NCBI RefSeq assembly: GCF_000633355.1
Contig: NZ_AYMQ01000019.1
Span: 1 to 64,000, forward strand
Origin: Serratia sp. H1w
Lineage (GTDB): Bacteria; Pseudomonadota; Gammaproteobacteria; Enterobacterales; Enterobacteriaceae
DNA length: 64,000 bases
Reading direction: 5' to 3'
The position numbers were made by a program, and so were the translations under genes. This document shows, in pieces, positions 42,642-51,054 of the stretch. The notes under the pieces were generated by a model, which searched no databases, was not told the DNA's origin, and saw nothing but the letters and a program-made list of their open reading frames with translations. Position 1 is the stretch's first letter. Every line of letters starts with the position of its first letter.

Positions 42642-42834
42642 AGTGCTCTGTCAGTTCCTGATCCTTCAAGATTAATTGAAACGCCAATAAGTTTTATCGC
42701 TGTATTTATTGATGACCACCAGCATCGGATTAAAGTTTTAAAAAGACCATGTCGAATACTCGGAACTCACCGCACCGCAATGTCTGAGTATCGCTCATTA
42801 TACTAATTATCGTTAAATGGAGTTCACGATCTAG

Positions 42835-43809
42835 ATGACACCTATCACAAGAAACGTGCTTGCCGCACTACTGTGTACCCCCATGCTGTTATCAACAGCA
42901 CTGTCGGTTCATGCTGAAGACGTGGAGGGTTCCAAGGATCATCCATTATTGACACGCTTCGCCGGTGCCGAAATACGGGACTACCAGCAATTGGATTACG
43001 ATGAAGCGCTCATGCCTGATCGACCTATTCCTGAGGAGTCAACCGCCAAGGCGCTGGAACTTGAAGGAAAGATCACGCGTATTGCCTACACCATCGACGG
43101 CAAAAAATCAGCGCTAGAGGTTTACCGGAATTATCAAAATGCGTTACAGGCTAGCGGCTTCAAGACCGTGTTTGAGTGCAAGAACAACGAGCAGTGTGGT
43201 GAGCGCTTTCAGTCCTTCGTCAGCGATAGCGGTAAAATCTGCCGAACCAGCCGGGGAGATTTCAGCTTTGGTGGCAAATATAACGTAGTGCTTGCCAAGA
43301 AAGAAGCTCCGACGGGTGACGTCTATGTCTTCCTGGACATAATGCAGGATGAGTCTAAAAAGATCACACCTGTCTGCCTGCAAGTTGTTGAGACTACGCC
43401 CATGCAAACCGACCAGGTTAAAGTCAATGTATTGGACGTATCGGCTATGCAAAAGGCACTGAACGAATCAGGCAAAGTTGCGGTCTATGGCGTGTATTTC
43501 GACACAGACAAGGCCGAAATCAAAACCGAATCTAAACCCGCACTAGACGAGATGGGTAAATTACTTCGTGACAACCCCAAACTTAAGGTCTATGTCGTCG
43601 GGCACACCGATAATCAGGGCAACCTGGCAAGCAACATTGATTTATCGCAAATGCGTGCGGATGCGGTAGTCAAAACCTTGGTTTCATCGTACCAAATTTC
43701 TGCCGACCGCTTATCAGCCAAAAGCGTAGGACCGCTATCACCCTTGACATCTAACGACACCGAAGAAGGCCGGGCCAAGAACCGACGAGTAGAGTTGGTT
43801 AATCAATAG
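42835..43809 (+). CDS. OmpA-family protein with N-terminal DUF4892-like domain
   Basis: A 324-residue exported protein. A signal peptide (cut after VHA) leads to a ~180-residue domain with two cysteine pairs (ECKNNEQC; KICR...PVC), resembling DUF4892. The C-terminal OmpA domain (~215-324) has the peptidoglycan diaminopimelate-binding residues in GHTDNQG and NRRVEL. It thus probably anchors something to the cell wall from the periplasm or outer membrane. The ribosome site is weak (GGAG about 15 bases upstream). Confidence 0.85.
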   Translation: MTPITRNVLAALLCTPMLLSTALSVHAEDVEGSKDHPLLTRFAGAEIRDYQQLDYDEALMPDRPIPEESTAKALELEGKITRIAYTIDGKKSALEVYRNYQNALQASGFKTVFECKNNEQCGERFQSFVSDSGKICRTSRGDFSFGGKYNVVLAKKEAPTGDVYVFLDIMQDESKKITPVCLQVVETTPMQTDQVKVNVLDVSAMQKALNESGKVAVYGVYFDTDKAEIKTESKPALDEMGKLLRDNPKLKVYVVGHTDNQGNLASNIDLSQMRADAVVKTLVSSYQISADRLSAKSVGPLSPLTSNDTEEGRAKNRRVELVNQ

Positions 43810-43974
43810 GACAGTAAACGGGCAGACCGAGCAGGATAGAAGTGATATGAGAGGTCTGGTTCAGGCTGCAAGGTATGGTTGAAGGTTAGCAACTGGCATA
43901 GTCTCTTGATCAAAAGATCTGCTCAAGAGACAGGGCTGTGGGAAAGGAGGAGGAAATTGGCTCGGTGCTTTTCG

Positions 43975-44988
43975 TCAAACAACCCGCCAATACCCTTTTT
44001 TGGTTGCGCCAACCCTGATTAACCGCTTTCCTTCCTGGAGCACTTTGAGGTTACGTTCAATGGTACGGCTGCTTATCGCCAAGATTTCAGCCAGTTGGGC
44101 AATAGTGACGGAGGGATTGCCAGCAATAATGACCAAGATACGTGCACTCGTGGAGCTAAGCGGTGACAAGTTTTCTTCCGACATTTCTTCCGACGTTTCT
44201 TCCGACATTGTGGCATGGCCTCTGTCCTTGGCACCAATCCCTTCGGTCAATGCTGCCACCAGCTTCTCCAGCATGAACTCAATAAATGCGGTGCAATCAC
44301 TAGCCCGATCGCAGACACCCAAGACTCGGTAATAGTCCTGTTGCTGATTATGGATCAGCGTTTCAACCGGCAGCCATGCCAGTTCTGAACGCCATTCGCT
44401 CAGGATCAACGTTTGCCATAAACGCCCCATTCGCCCATTGCCATCGGCAAACGGATGTATAAATTCGAATTCGTAGTGAAAGATAGAGCTGGCAATCAGT
44501 GGATGAATATCGGTGTGCTTTAACCACACCAGCAGATCGTTAACCAAACGCGATAGTTGATTGGCTGGTGGTGCCATATGGATAAGTTGTTTATCCCGAT
44601 AGACTCCAACATTGCCGCTGCGTAGCCGCCCTGGAGCATCGACCAACCCACTCATTAATGAGTAATGTGCGGCTAGCAGATCCTCTAGCCGATGGCTTTG
44701 CCAGCTCGGCAATCTTTCATAGGTAACAATAGCGTTACGGACTTCCTGTATATCTTTTGCCGGTGCCAATACCCTTTTGCCGTCCATGATCGCCGTCACC
44801 TGCTCGGTAGACAAGCTGTTATGCTCGATGGCTAATGACGCCTGAATGGTGCGAATACGGTTCTCTTTGCGTAACAAAGGTGAGGATTGCCCGGCCTGTG
44901 CTGCCCAATGCCCCAATAGCTCACCAACCTCAATCACCCGATTCAGGATAGCCGATGTAATGGTATAAGGTGGTTGATAACCCGCCAT
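43975..44988 (-). CDS. Fic-domain protein (probable AMP transferase) with winged-helix tail
   Basis: A 337-residue Fic protein. The active motif HPFADGNGRMGR is complete at residues 178-189, so nucleotidyl transfer to a hydroxyl side chain is expected. An N-terminal inhibitory helix is suggested by SLAIEHN (residues 51-57); the usual motif is S/T-xxx-E-G/N, and here Glu55 is kept but is followed by His. A spacer with three four-residue repeats (MSEE, TSEE, MSEE) leads to a winged helix (IAQLAEILAISSRTIERNLKVL). The start at MAGYQPP has AGGGA upstream; the frame opens 42 codons earlier. It is not paired with a visible small antitoxin gene. The target is unknown. Confidence 0.88.
   Translation of the reverse strand: MAGYQPPYTITSAILNRVIEVGELLGHWAAQAGQSSPLLRKENRIRTIQASLAIEHNSLSTEQVTAIMDGKRVLAPAKDIQEVRNAIVTYERLPSWQSHRLEDLLAAHYSLMSGLVDAPGRLRSGNVGVYRDKQLIHMAPPANQLSRLVNDLLVWLKHTDIHPLIASSIFHYEFEFIHPFADGNGRMGRLWQTLILSEWRSELAWLPVETLIHNQQQDYYRVLGVCDRASDCTAFIEFMLEKLVAALTEGIGAKDRGHATMSEETSEEMSEENLSPLSSTSARILVIIAGNPSVTIAQLAEILAISSRTIERNLKVLQEGKRLIRVGATKKGYWRVV
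44172..44207. repeat. Three 12-bp tandem repeats inside the Fic gene
   Basis: The unit TTTCTTCCGACR is repeated three times without interruption and in frame, giving (M/T)SEE three times in the linker between Fic core and helix-turn-helix. Confidence 0.85.
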
Positions 44989-45107
44989 CTTGCTTCCCTT
45001 TATTATTAAAAAAACCGTATTGGGGCTTCGTTCTAGATCATGAAGTGCCGAGGGCCAAATATCAAGCGATTGGCCAGCGAACAGGTTTACATCATTGATA
45101 AGTTGGC

Positions 45108-45908
45108 TCACCACCAGGCATGAAAATGGTGTACCGGCCCAATCCCCTGCCCCACCTCCAGGCTATCGGCCTGCTGTAAGGCTTGTTGCAGATAGTTTTT
45201 GGCCGCAGCCACGGTGTCTGCCCAATTGGGGTGACGCGGGCGCAGAGCAGCTAACGCCGCAGACAAGGTACAGCCAGTGCCATGCGTGTGTCTGGTCGCT
45301 ATGCGTGGTGCACTAAAGCGCTGCTCAAAATCAGGCGTGAACAACCAGTCCGGGCTTTCGCCATCACTTAAATGGCCACCCTTCATCAATACCGCCTGAC
45401 AGCCCATCGCCAACAGAGCCTGGCCCTGCTCACGCATTTGCGATTCATTTTCTGCCGGAGAACAGGCCAACAAGGCAGCGGCCTCGGGCAAGTTGGGCGT
45501 GATAATAGAAACCAGCGGCATTAGCTCACGGCGTATTGACTCCACCGCTTCTGGAGCCAACAACGGATCGCCGCTCTTCGCCAGCATCACCGTATCCAGC
45601 ACCACATAAGGCAGTTGGTAATGGCGCAGACGTTCTGCCACAACCCGAACGATATCAGCATTGGCCAACATGCCAATTTTAGCGCTATCGATACGTACGT
45701 CGCTGAGCACCGAATCCAGTTGCGCCGCAACAAACGCCGGATCGATGTGATACACCGATTGCACGCCCCGGGTATTTTGCGCCACCAGTGCAGTGATCAC
45801 GCTGGTGCCGTAAGCCCCCAATGCGGAGAAAGCCTTCAGATCGGCCTGAATACCGGCCCCACCGCTAGGATCGGTGCCTGCGATAGTTAACGCATTGATT
45901 CTCTTCAT
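45108..45908 (-). CDS. thiD: Hydroxymethylpyrimidine (phosphate) kinase ThiD
   Basis: A 266-residue ribokinase-fold enzyme that phosphorylates HMP and HMP-P for thiamine synthesis. The N-terminal substrate motif [20 protein letters not shown] and C-terminal anion hole [15 protein letters not shown] are intact. The start MKRINALT overlaps the thiM stop by four bases (ATGA). The last gene of the thiMD transcript; it ends 119 bp before the Fic start. Confidence 0.95.
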   Translation of the reverse strand: MKRINALTIAGTDPSGGAGIQADLKAFSALGAYGTSVITALVAQNTRGVQSVYHIDPAFVAAQLDSVLSDVRIDSAKIGMLANADIVRVVAERLRHYQLPYVVLDTVMLAKSGDPLLAPEAVESIRRELMPLVSIITPNLPEAAALLACSPAENESQMREQGQALLAMGCQAVLMKGGHLSDGESPDWLFTPDFEQRFSAPRIATRHTHGTGCTLSAALAALRPRHPNWADTVAAAKNYLQQALQQADSLEVGQGIGPVHHFHAWW

Positions 45909-46699
45909 TGTAGATCCTCCATACGTAACTGATAGAGGGCATCCAGGAAGGCAGGGGTAAAGCTGCCGGGGCCGGAACATTTCGCCGTTGCCCTTTCACC
46001 ACACATCGCCATCACCCGACAAGCGGTGGCAACATTATCCAACCGATCGCCCGGCAAACTGCAAAATGCCGCCACGACGGCCGATAGCGCGCAGCCCGTT
46101 CCCACCACTCGCGTCATCAATACATCCCCGCCGGTGACGGCCCAGTCTCTCTCACCATCGGTGATGTAATCGGTCTCACCGGTGACCGCCACAATTGCCC
46201 CGCAGTTACGTGCCAATACACGTGCCGCAGGTAGCGCCACCAGCGAATCATCCAGGCTATCCACGCCACGAGCGCTGGTTTGCAGGCCGCTCAACGCAAT
46301 GATTTCCGACGCGTTGCCACGGATCGCCGCAGGCCGCAAGGTGAGCAAGCGGCGGGCAAAGGTAGCGCGATATTCCAATCCTCCAACGGCAACCGGGTCC
46401 AGTAACCAGGGGGTTTCCGCCAAATTGGCAGCCTCGATGGCGGCTAACATGGCTTCGGCCCGCGCTGCGTGTAAAGTGCCGATATTAATCAACAGCGCAT
46501 CGGCCAAGCGGCTGAACTGTGCCGCTTCTTCCGGCTCTACCACCATGGCAGGGGAAGCGCCTAGCGCCAGCAGCACGTTAGCCGTCAGTTCCTGTACCAC
46601 TTCGTTGGTCAGGCAATGGACCAGTGGAGGTTGGCGTTTAAATTGGTTAAAGCAGGCCGCGGCACGGGTGCCGGGGAGTACATCAGGTCGAGTGGACAT
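45905..46699 (-). CDS. thiM: Hydroxyethylthiazole kinase ThiM
   Basis: A 264-residue enzyme that phosphorylates the thiazole moiety for salvage. [27 protein letters not shown] and the [13 protein letters not shown] phosphate-binding turn with its catalytic cysteine match the family. GGGAG precedes the ATG. It lies downstream of a TPP riboswitch, so expression should fall when thiamine pyrophosphate is plentiful. In E. coli a thiM riboswitch likewise controls thiMD. Confidence 0.95.
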   Translation of the reverse strand: MSTRPDVLPGTRAAACFNQFKRQPPLVHCLTNEVVQELTANVLLALGASPAMVVEPEEAAQFSRLADALLINIGTLHAARAEAMLAAIEAANLAETPWLLDPVAVGGLEYRATFARRLLTLRPAAIRGNASEIIALSGLQTSARGVDSLDDSLVALPAARVLARNCGAIVAVTGETDYITDGERDWAVTGGDVLMTRVVGTGCALSAVVAAFCSLPGDRLDNVATACRVMAMCGERATAKCSGPGSFTPAFLDALYQLRMEDLQ

Positions 46700-46745
46700 A
46701 TTGCTCCCAACCGGCGTTCAAGAAGGCGGGTACCGGCTGAGATAC

Positions 46746-46822
46746 CGAGACTTCCCTACGCTGGTATTATCCAGATCAGGTAATACGGGTGATTTCTCAG
46801 CCCCAAAGGGCACCCCGAGTCA
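46746..46822 (-). promoter_or_regulatory. TPP riboswitch (thi box)
   Basis: Read on the minus strand, the conserved blocks appear in order: CGGGGTGCCC, GGCTGAGAAATCACCCG, then ACCTGATCTGGATAATACCAGCG, followed by GGGAAGT. These are the pyrimidine-sensing and pyrophosphate-sensing helices of the aptamer. It ends about 47 bases before the thiM start, leaving room for a ribosome-site-sequestering stem. Confidence 0.95.
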
Positions 46823-46977
46823 ACGTCTTGCCATTATTGGGGTAACGGCCGGTAAGGTCAATCTTGCTGTTTGAGACTGATAACCCTTACAGTTCAAAGT
46901 GGTATAAAAAGTTATTTAGCATCGAGGGATAAAAATCGTTTTTTATGATAGGCTGTTTTTTGATATAAGGAGATATC

Positions 46978-47760
46978 ATGAAATCATACAGATACACATT
47001 ATCCTTTTTAACTTTGTTTTGTAATTTGTCGCTCGCTCAGGACATCACGTGCGCATCACCAGAAGTGCTGGATACATTAAATGCAAATGTTCATGACGCT
47101 GCATTAATCAGAAATACTAAATTACCCCCTAAAAGTATATTAGATGTTTCCGTTAGTTTTTCTCATATTTCAGATTCCGTTGCTCGTGATGGATGGCTGC
47201 CCTGTTGGGCATACGGTGAGCTGGAAATAGATAGCTATTTGGGTGAGTTATTAGTGGGTGAAGATTTGAAATTTTCAAAAGCAGCCAAGGAGACTGCTGC
47301 TGACTACCTGCCTAACATTTACTCCCAACCTGTTGATGAAAGTAGAAAAGTGTTAACCGTAAAAGGTTTTCATTATAACGTTTACATGACCCCTGACGGA
47401 GCGTTAAAAAACATCAAGCTTGATGGTAATGATCAGGTTTCACTCTCAATATATGGCGTGGCTTGGTTTAAACAAAATATTGACGCTGTGAAAGCTGAAA
47501 TAGCTCAGAATTCGTACATTGATGCATATAGTAACTTCACTAATAAAGATAGAGATATAAACGAGATCTATAATCACCTCCCAAGCCTCATTCAGGAAAG
47601 AGTCAGAGGTGACATGCGCCAGTGGATAAAAGAAAAAAATGATAAGTGTGGTAAAATCGAGTCTTTATCTCATAACGACGTATCAACCACTGAAAAAATT
47701 AAAGTATACAAATGTCAGACTGAGATGACAGAGAAACAAATTGAAGTTTTAACCCAGTAA
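46978..47760 (+). CDS. AT-rich exported protein of unknown function
   Basis: I do not recognise this 260-residue protein. It has a signal peptide (MKSYRYTLSFLTLFCNLSLA, cut before QDITCAS), no membrane helix after that, and a lysine/glutamate-rich C-terminus with cysteines in KNDKCGKIESL and VYKCQTEM, reminiscent of small secreted inhibitor-type domains but not enough to name one. AGGAG sits seven bases before the ATG. The base composition is clearly more AT-rich than the neighbours and uses AGA and ATA codons freely, which points to horizontal acquisition. It stands alone between the thi riboswitch and rluF. Confidence 0.75.
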   Translation: MKSYRYTLSFLTLFCNLSLAQDITCASPEVLDTLNANVHDAALIRNTKLPPKSILDVSVSFSHISDSVARDGWLPCWAYGELEIDSYLGELLVGEDLKFSKAAKETAADYLPNIYSQPVDESRKVLTVKGFHYNVYMTPDGALKNIKLDGNDQVSLSIYGVAWFKQNIDAVKAEIAQNSYIDAYSNFTNKDRDINEIYNHLPSLIQERVRGDMRQWIKEKNDKCGKIESLSHNDVSTTEKIKVYKCQTEMTEKQIEVLTQ

Positions 47761-47941
47761 GCCAAGAAGTTCAGTGGCAAAGCCCTATCGGTATGCTGTT
47801 TTCATTGAAAATGCTTGATTTTGTTCACCCGGCATCTTGTCGCCTACAAAGCGGCACTTCAGTGATGAGTAGGTTTTTGTTTCCTTACGCGGTTCGCAAT
47901 GCATCCCTGGTGAGGTATAGTTTGCGTTTTACGGGGTAACC

Positions 47942-48692
47942 ATGCTGATAAACTCATCCATTCGCCTTAACAAATACATTAGCGACAGCGGCATTTGTTC
48001 TCGTCGCGCTGCCGATCGCCACATCAGGCAAGGCAACGTTTTCATCAACGACAGCTTAGCTTCCGTGGGCGCTCAGGTATTTGTCGGGGATGTGGTGAAA
48101 ATTAACGGCCAGCCGATCGAACCGCGCGATGTGGACGACCTGGTGCTTATCGCGCTGAACAAGCCGGTTGGTATCATCACCAGCATGGGAAAGCACGTGC
48201 GGGATAACATAGGTGATTATGTTAATCACAGCAGGCGCATCTTTCCCATCGGGCGGCTGGATAAGGACTCTCAGGGGCTGATTTTCCTGACCAATGATGG
48301 CGAACTGTTCAATAAGATCCTCCGTGCTGGCAATAATCATCAAAAAGAGTACCTGGTCACCGTCAACAAACCGCTGACGGAGGAGTTTATTCAGGGCATG
48401 GGCGCAGGCGTCCCCATACTGGATACGGTGACTCAACAATGCCTGGTGGAGCAAGAAGCCCCGCAGATGTTTTCGCATCACGCTGGTGCAGGGGCTTAAC
48501 CGCCAAATCCGCCGTATGTGCACATATTTTGGTTATCATGTCACCAAACTTGAGCGCCAGCGTATTATGAACATCACACTGCAAGAGTTGCCGCTGGGCG
48601 AATGGCGGGATCTGACCGATGATGAGCGGATCGAGCTATTTAAACTGCTTGAAAACTCCTCGTCCGAAGCTATTTCCTCCCCGCTTCAATAA
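47942..48692 (+). pseudogene. rluF: 23S rRNA pseudouridine synthase RluF, frameshifted
   Basis: RluF converts U2604 of 23S rRNA (and tRNA-Tyr U35) to pseudouridine. The S4 domain ([21 protein letters not shown]) and catalytic Asp motif ([17 protein letters not shown]) are intact. After QMF the frame runs into a stop at 48499, while the expected continuation [21 protein letters not shown] is in another frame from 48474. The break is in ATGTTTTCGC (48468-48477): three T instead of four would restore the gene. The C-terminal part ends at [12 protein letters not shown], shorter than the E. coli tail. The same kind of homopolymer change breaks dgcE. Confidence 0.88.
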
Positions 48693-49046
48693 GGTGATAG
48701 CTGCGTGATGACCCTGGGATAAAATGCTCATTGTTACCTCCAAAAAAGGGGCGTGTGGATAGCGATCCCCCCTCACAGAAGGTAACAACTTGTTGCTGCA
48801 ATTTTCTGAAAATTCACACCTTGCCACTTTGCTTCTAATTCCTTGCCGAATTGTTATCAACCTCTCAAAACAACCTTTACTTATCGGTTGATATTGTCTG
48901 CATTCAGCACTATCTTCTCGCATCCGGGTACATGAAGCGGCTCGCTGGATGTGGTCTATCCCTCCTCCCCTTTCCGTCTACCAAACGGATTAATGACTCT
49001 GGTGTTGTCAGAGTTACCACATAGCCTTTAATAACTTTCGGTAAAC
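48693..49046. other. Intergenic region rluF/opgE
   Basis: About 350 bp without a credible gene. It contains GTTACCT (48734) and AGGTAAC (48780) as distant inverted words and ACTCTG-N7-CAGAGT just before opgE; none is a clear terminator or operator. Confidence 0.4.
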
Positions 49047-50633
49047 ATGAACTCAACGGTTAAAGATACCCTGGCAGCCCGTGACGTCACCCTCACCCCG
49101 TGGACAGGCTTTTATTTCCTGCAATCGCTGCTGATTAACTTCGCGCTCGGCTATCCCTTCAGCCTGCTTTATGCCGTGGCGTTTAGCTGTGTTTTACTGC
49201 TGCTGTGGCGTACCAGCCCACGCCTGCAAAAGGGTGTGATTGTGCTGTGTAGCATCATCGCCGCCATGTATTTCCCGTTCTCTCAGGCTTACGGTTCTCC
49301 CAATTTCAATACCCTGCTGGCGTTGCACTCGACGACGCTGGAAGAATCCAGCGAGATAATGACCATATTCCCGTGGTACAGCTATCTGGTGTCGCTGTTT
49401 ATTCTGGCACTTGGTATTATCGCGTTGCGCCGTAAGCCAACGCCAAAAGGTGTCTGGAACACTCTCAACAGCCTGTGTCTCACCATCAGCGTGGTGTGTT
49501 TTTTTGTCACGCCAGTGCAGAATCTGGTTTATGGCGGCGTGTTTAAAGTTGGCGATGCTGGCTATCCCGTCTTCCGCTTCGTTAAAGATGTGATCGTCAA
49601 TAATCAGGAAGTCATTGATGAGCAAGCCCGTATGCAGGCGTACTCGCAAATGAAAGACTCCTGGAGCGTGCTGGCAGTGAAACCGAAATACCACATCTAC
49701 GTAGTGGTCATTGGTGAAAGCGCGCGGCGAGATGCCTTGGGGGCATTTGGAGGACACTGGGACAATACCCCCTTTGCCAGCCAGGTAAACGGCACCCTGT
49801 TGCTGGATTATATTGCTGCCAGTGGTTCAACACAGAAGTCACTCGGTATGACGTTAACCCGTGTCGTCAACGGCAAACCGCAGTATCAGGATAACTTCGT
49901 CACGATGGCCAACCGGGCCGGTTTTCAAACCTGGTGGTTCTCAAACCAGGGGCAGATTGGTGAATATGACACCGCGATCGCCAGCATTGCCAAGCGTGCC
50001 GATGAAGTCCAGTTCCTGAAAAGCGGTGATTTTGAGGCGGATAAAAATACCAATGATGAAACGCTGCTCAAGATGACCGCCCAGGTTTTTGCCGCCCCGC
50101 GCACTACGGCCCCGCAGTTGATTGTCTTGCACCTGATGGGTTCACATCCGCAAGCCTGTGACCGGACTCAGGGCAAATACGTGGACTTTGTGCAATCCAA
50201 AGAAACCTCCTGCTATCTTTACACCATGACGCAAACCGACAACCTGCTGAAACAGCTCTATCAGCAATTGCAAAACACCGGTGAAAGTTTCTCGATGGCT
50301 TATTTCTCCGATCACGGTCTGGCGTTTAAAGAGCGCGGTACCAAAGTGCAATATCTGGCGCACGATGATCAGTTTCAACAAAATTTCCAGGTGCCCTTTA
50401 TGGTGCTTTCCAGCGATGACACCAAACACCGCCTGATTAAAGCACGCCGTTCAGCCAATGATTTCCTGACCTTTTTCGCTTCGTGGACCGGGATAAAAAC
50501 CAAAGAGCTGACGCCGAAATACCCATTCCTCTCAGAGCATAAAGCCAGCCCCGTCTACATCACCAACTTTAAGCTCAAACAGGTGGACTACTCTCATTTA
50601 CCGACGGATATCTTTGAAACCCAAACGCGCTGA
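49047..50633 (+). CDS. opgE: Phosphoethanolamine transferase OpgE (YbiP)
   Basis: A 528-residue inner-membrane enzyme of the alkaline phosphatase superfamily that adds phosphoethanolamine to periplasmic glucans in E. coli. Four to five N-terminal membrane helices (~25-170) are followed by the periplasmic catalytic domain: VVVIGESARRDALGAFG with metal ligand Glu, ASGSTQKSLGMTLTRV containing the nucleophile Thr, and YFSDHGLAFKERG with Asp-His ligands. Similarity to YbiP spans the whole protein, closer than to EptA or MCR. Confidence 0.93.
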   Translation: MNSTVKDTLAARDVTLTPWTGFYFLQSLLINFALGYPFSLLYAVAFSCVLLLLWRTSPRLQKGVIVLCSIIAAMYFPFSQAYGSPNFNTLLALHSTTLEESSEIMTIFPWYSYLVSLFILALGIIALRRKPTPKGVWNTLNSLCLTISVVCFFVTPVQNLVYGGVFKVGDAGYPVFRFVKDVIVNNQEVIDEQARMQAYSQMKDSWSVLAVKPKYHIYVVVIGESARRDALGAFGGHWDNTPFASQVNGTLLLDYIAASGSTQKSLGMTLTRVVNGKPQYQDNFVTMANRAGFQTWWFSNQGQIGEYDTAIASIAKRADEVQFLKSGDFEADKNTNDETLLKMTAQVFAAPRTTAPQLIVLHLMGSHPQACDRTQGKYVDFVQSKETSCYLYTMTQTDNLLKQLYQQLQNTGESFSMAYFSDHGLAFKERGTKVQYLAHDDQFQQNFQVPFMVLSSDDTKHRLIKARRSANDFLTFFASWTGIKTKELTPKYPFLSEHKASPVYITNFKLKQVDYSHLPTDIFETQTR

Positions 50634-50715
50634 GGAGTAACCAGGTAGCCTTTGCATCTCGGGCCACTTTATTTGTAGTATGAGGCAGTTAAATTGAAAA
50701 AGAGCCTATTGAACG

Positions 50716-50931
50716 ATGAAAAAACTCATTTTCCTGCCTCTGATATTCCTGACTTTGGCGCTGGCAGGATGTACCAGTGACTACATTATCACCACCAAAT
50801 CTGGCGATATCTTGCAGGCTCACGGCGAGCCGGACACTGACCGCGATAGCGGTATGACCAGCTATACCGGCATGAACGGCGATTATCATCTGATTAATAC
50901 CAATGATATTTCAGGCATAGTCAAAAAATAA
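50716..50931 (+). CDS. YgdI/YgdR-type small lipoprotein (DUF903)
   Basis: A 71-residue lipoprotein with lipobox LAGC (Cys19) and the DUF903 SH3-like core (YIITTKSGDILQAHGEPDTDRDSGMTSYT region). Asp is not at +2 (Thr20), so outer-membrane sorting is expected. The function of the family is unknown; E. coli has several paralogues. Confidence 0.87.
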   Translation: MKKLIFLPLIFLTLALAGCTSDYIITTKSGDILQAHGEPDTDRDSGMTSYTGMNGDYHLINTNDISGIVKK

Positions 50932-51054
50932 CCGTTTCTGCGCCAGGGTAAATTATAAGGATCGTAGCAACACCAAACGTCAAAAGTCCGCATTCGCACT
51001 CATCAAGTGGCTGTTCTACTATAAATAGAGAGCCCACCTGATAAGCGAATTTAG

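Noticed and set aside
44172-44207. A CRISPR-like array from the 12-bp repeats
   Set aside because: The units are contiguous, in frame within the Fic gene, and have no spacers. No CRISPR array or cas gene was seen anywhere in the window.
48734-48786. GTTACCT/AGGTAAC as a terminator or regulatory stem after rluF
   Set aside because: The arms are short with a loop of about forty bases and no T tract, so stable folding is doubtful.
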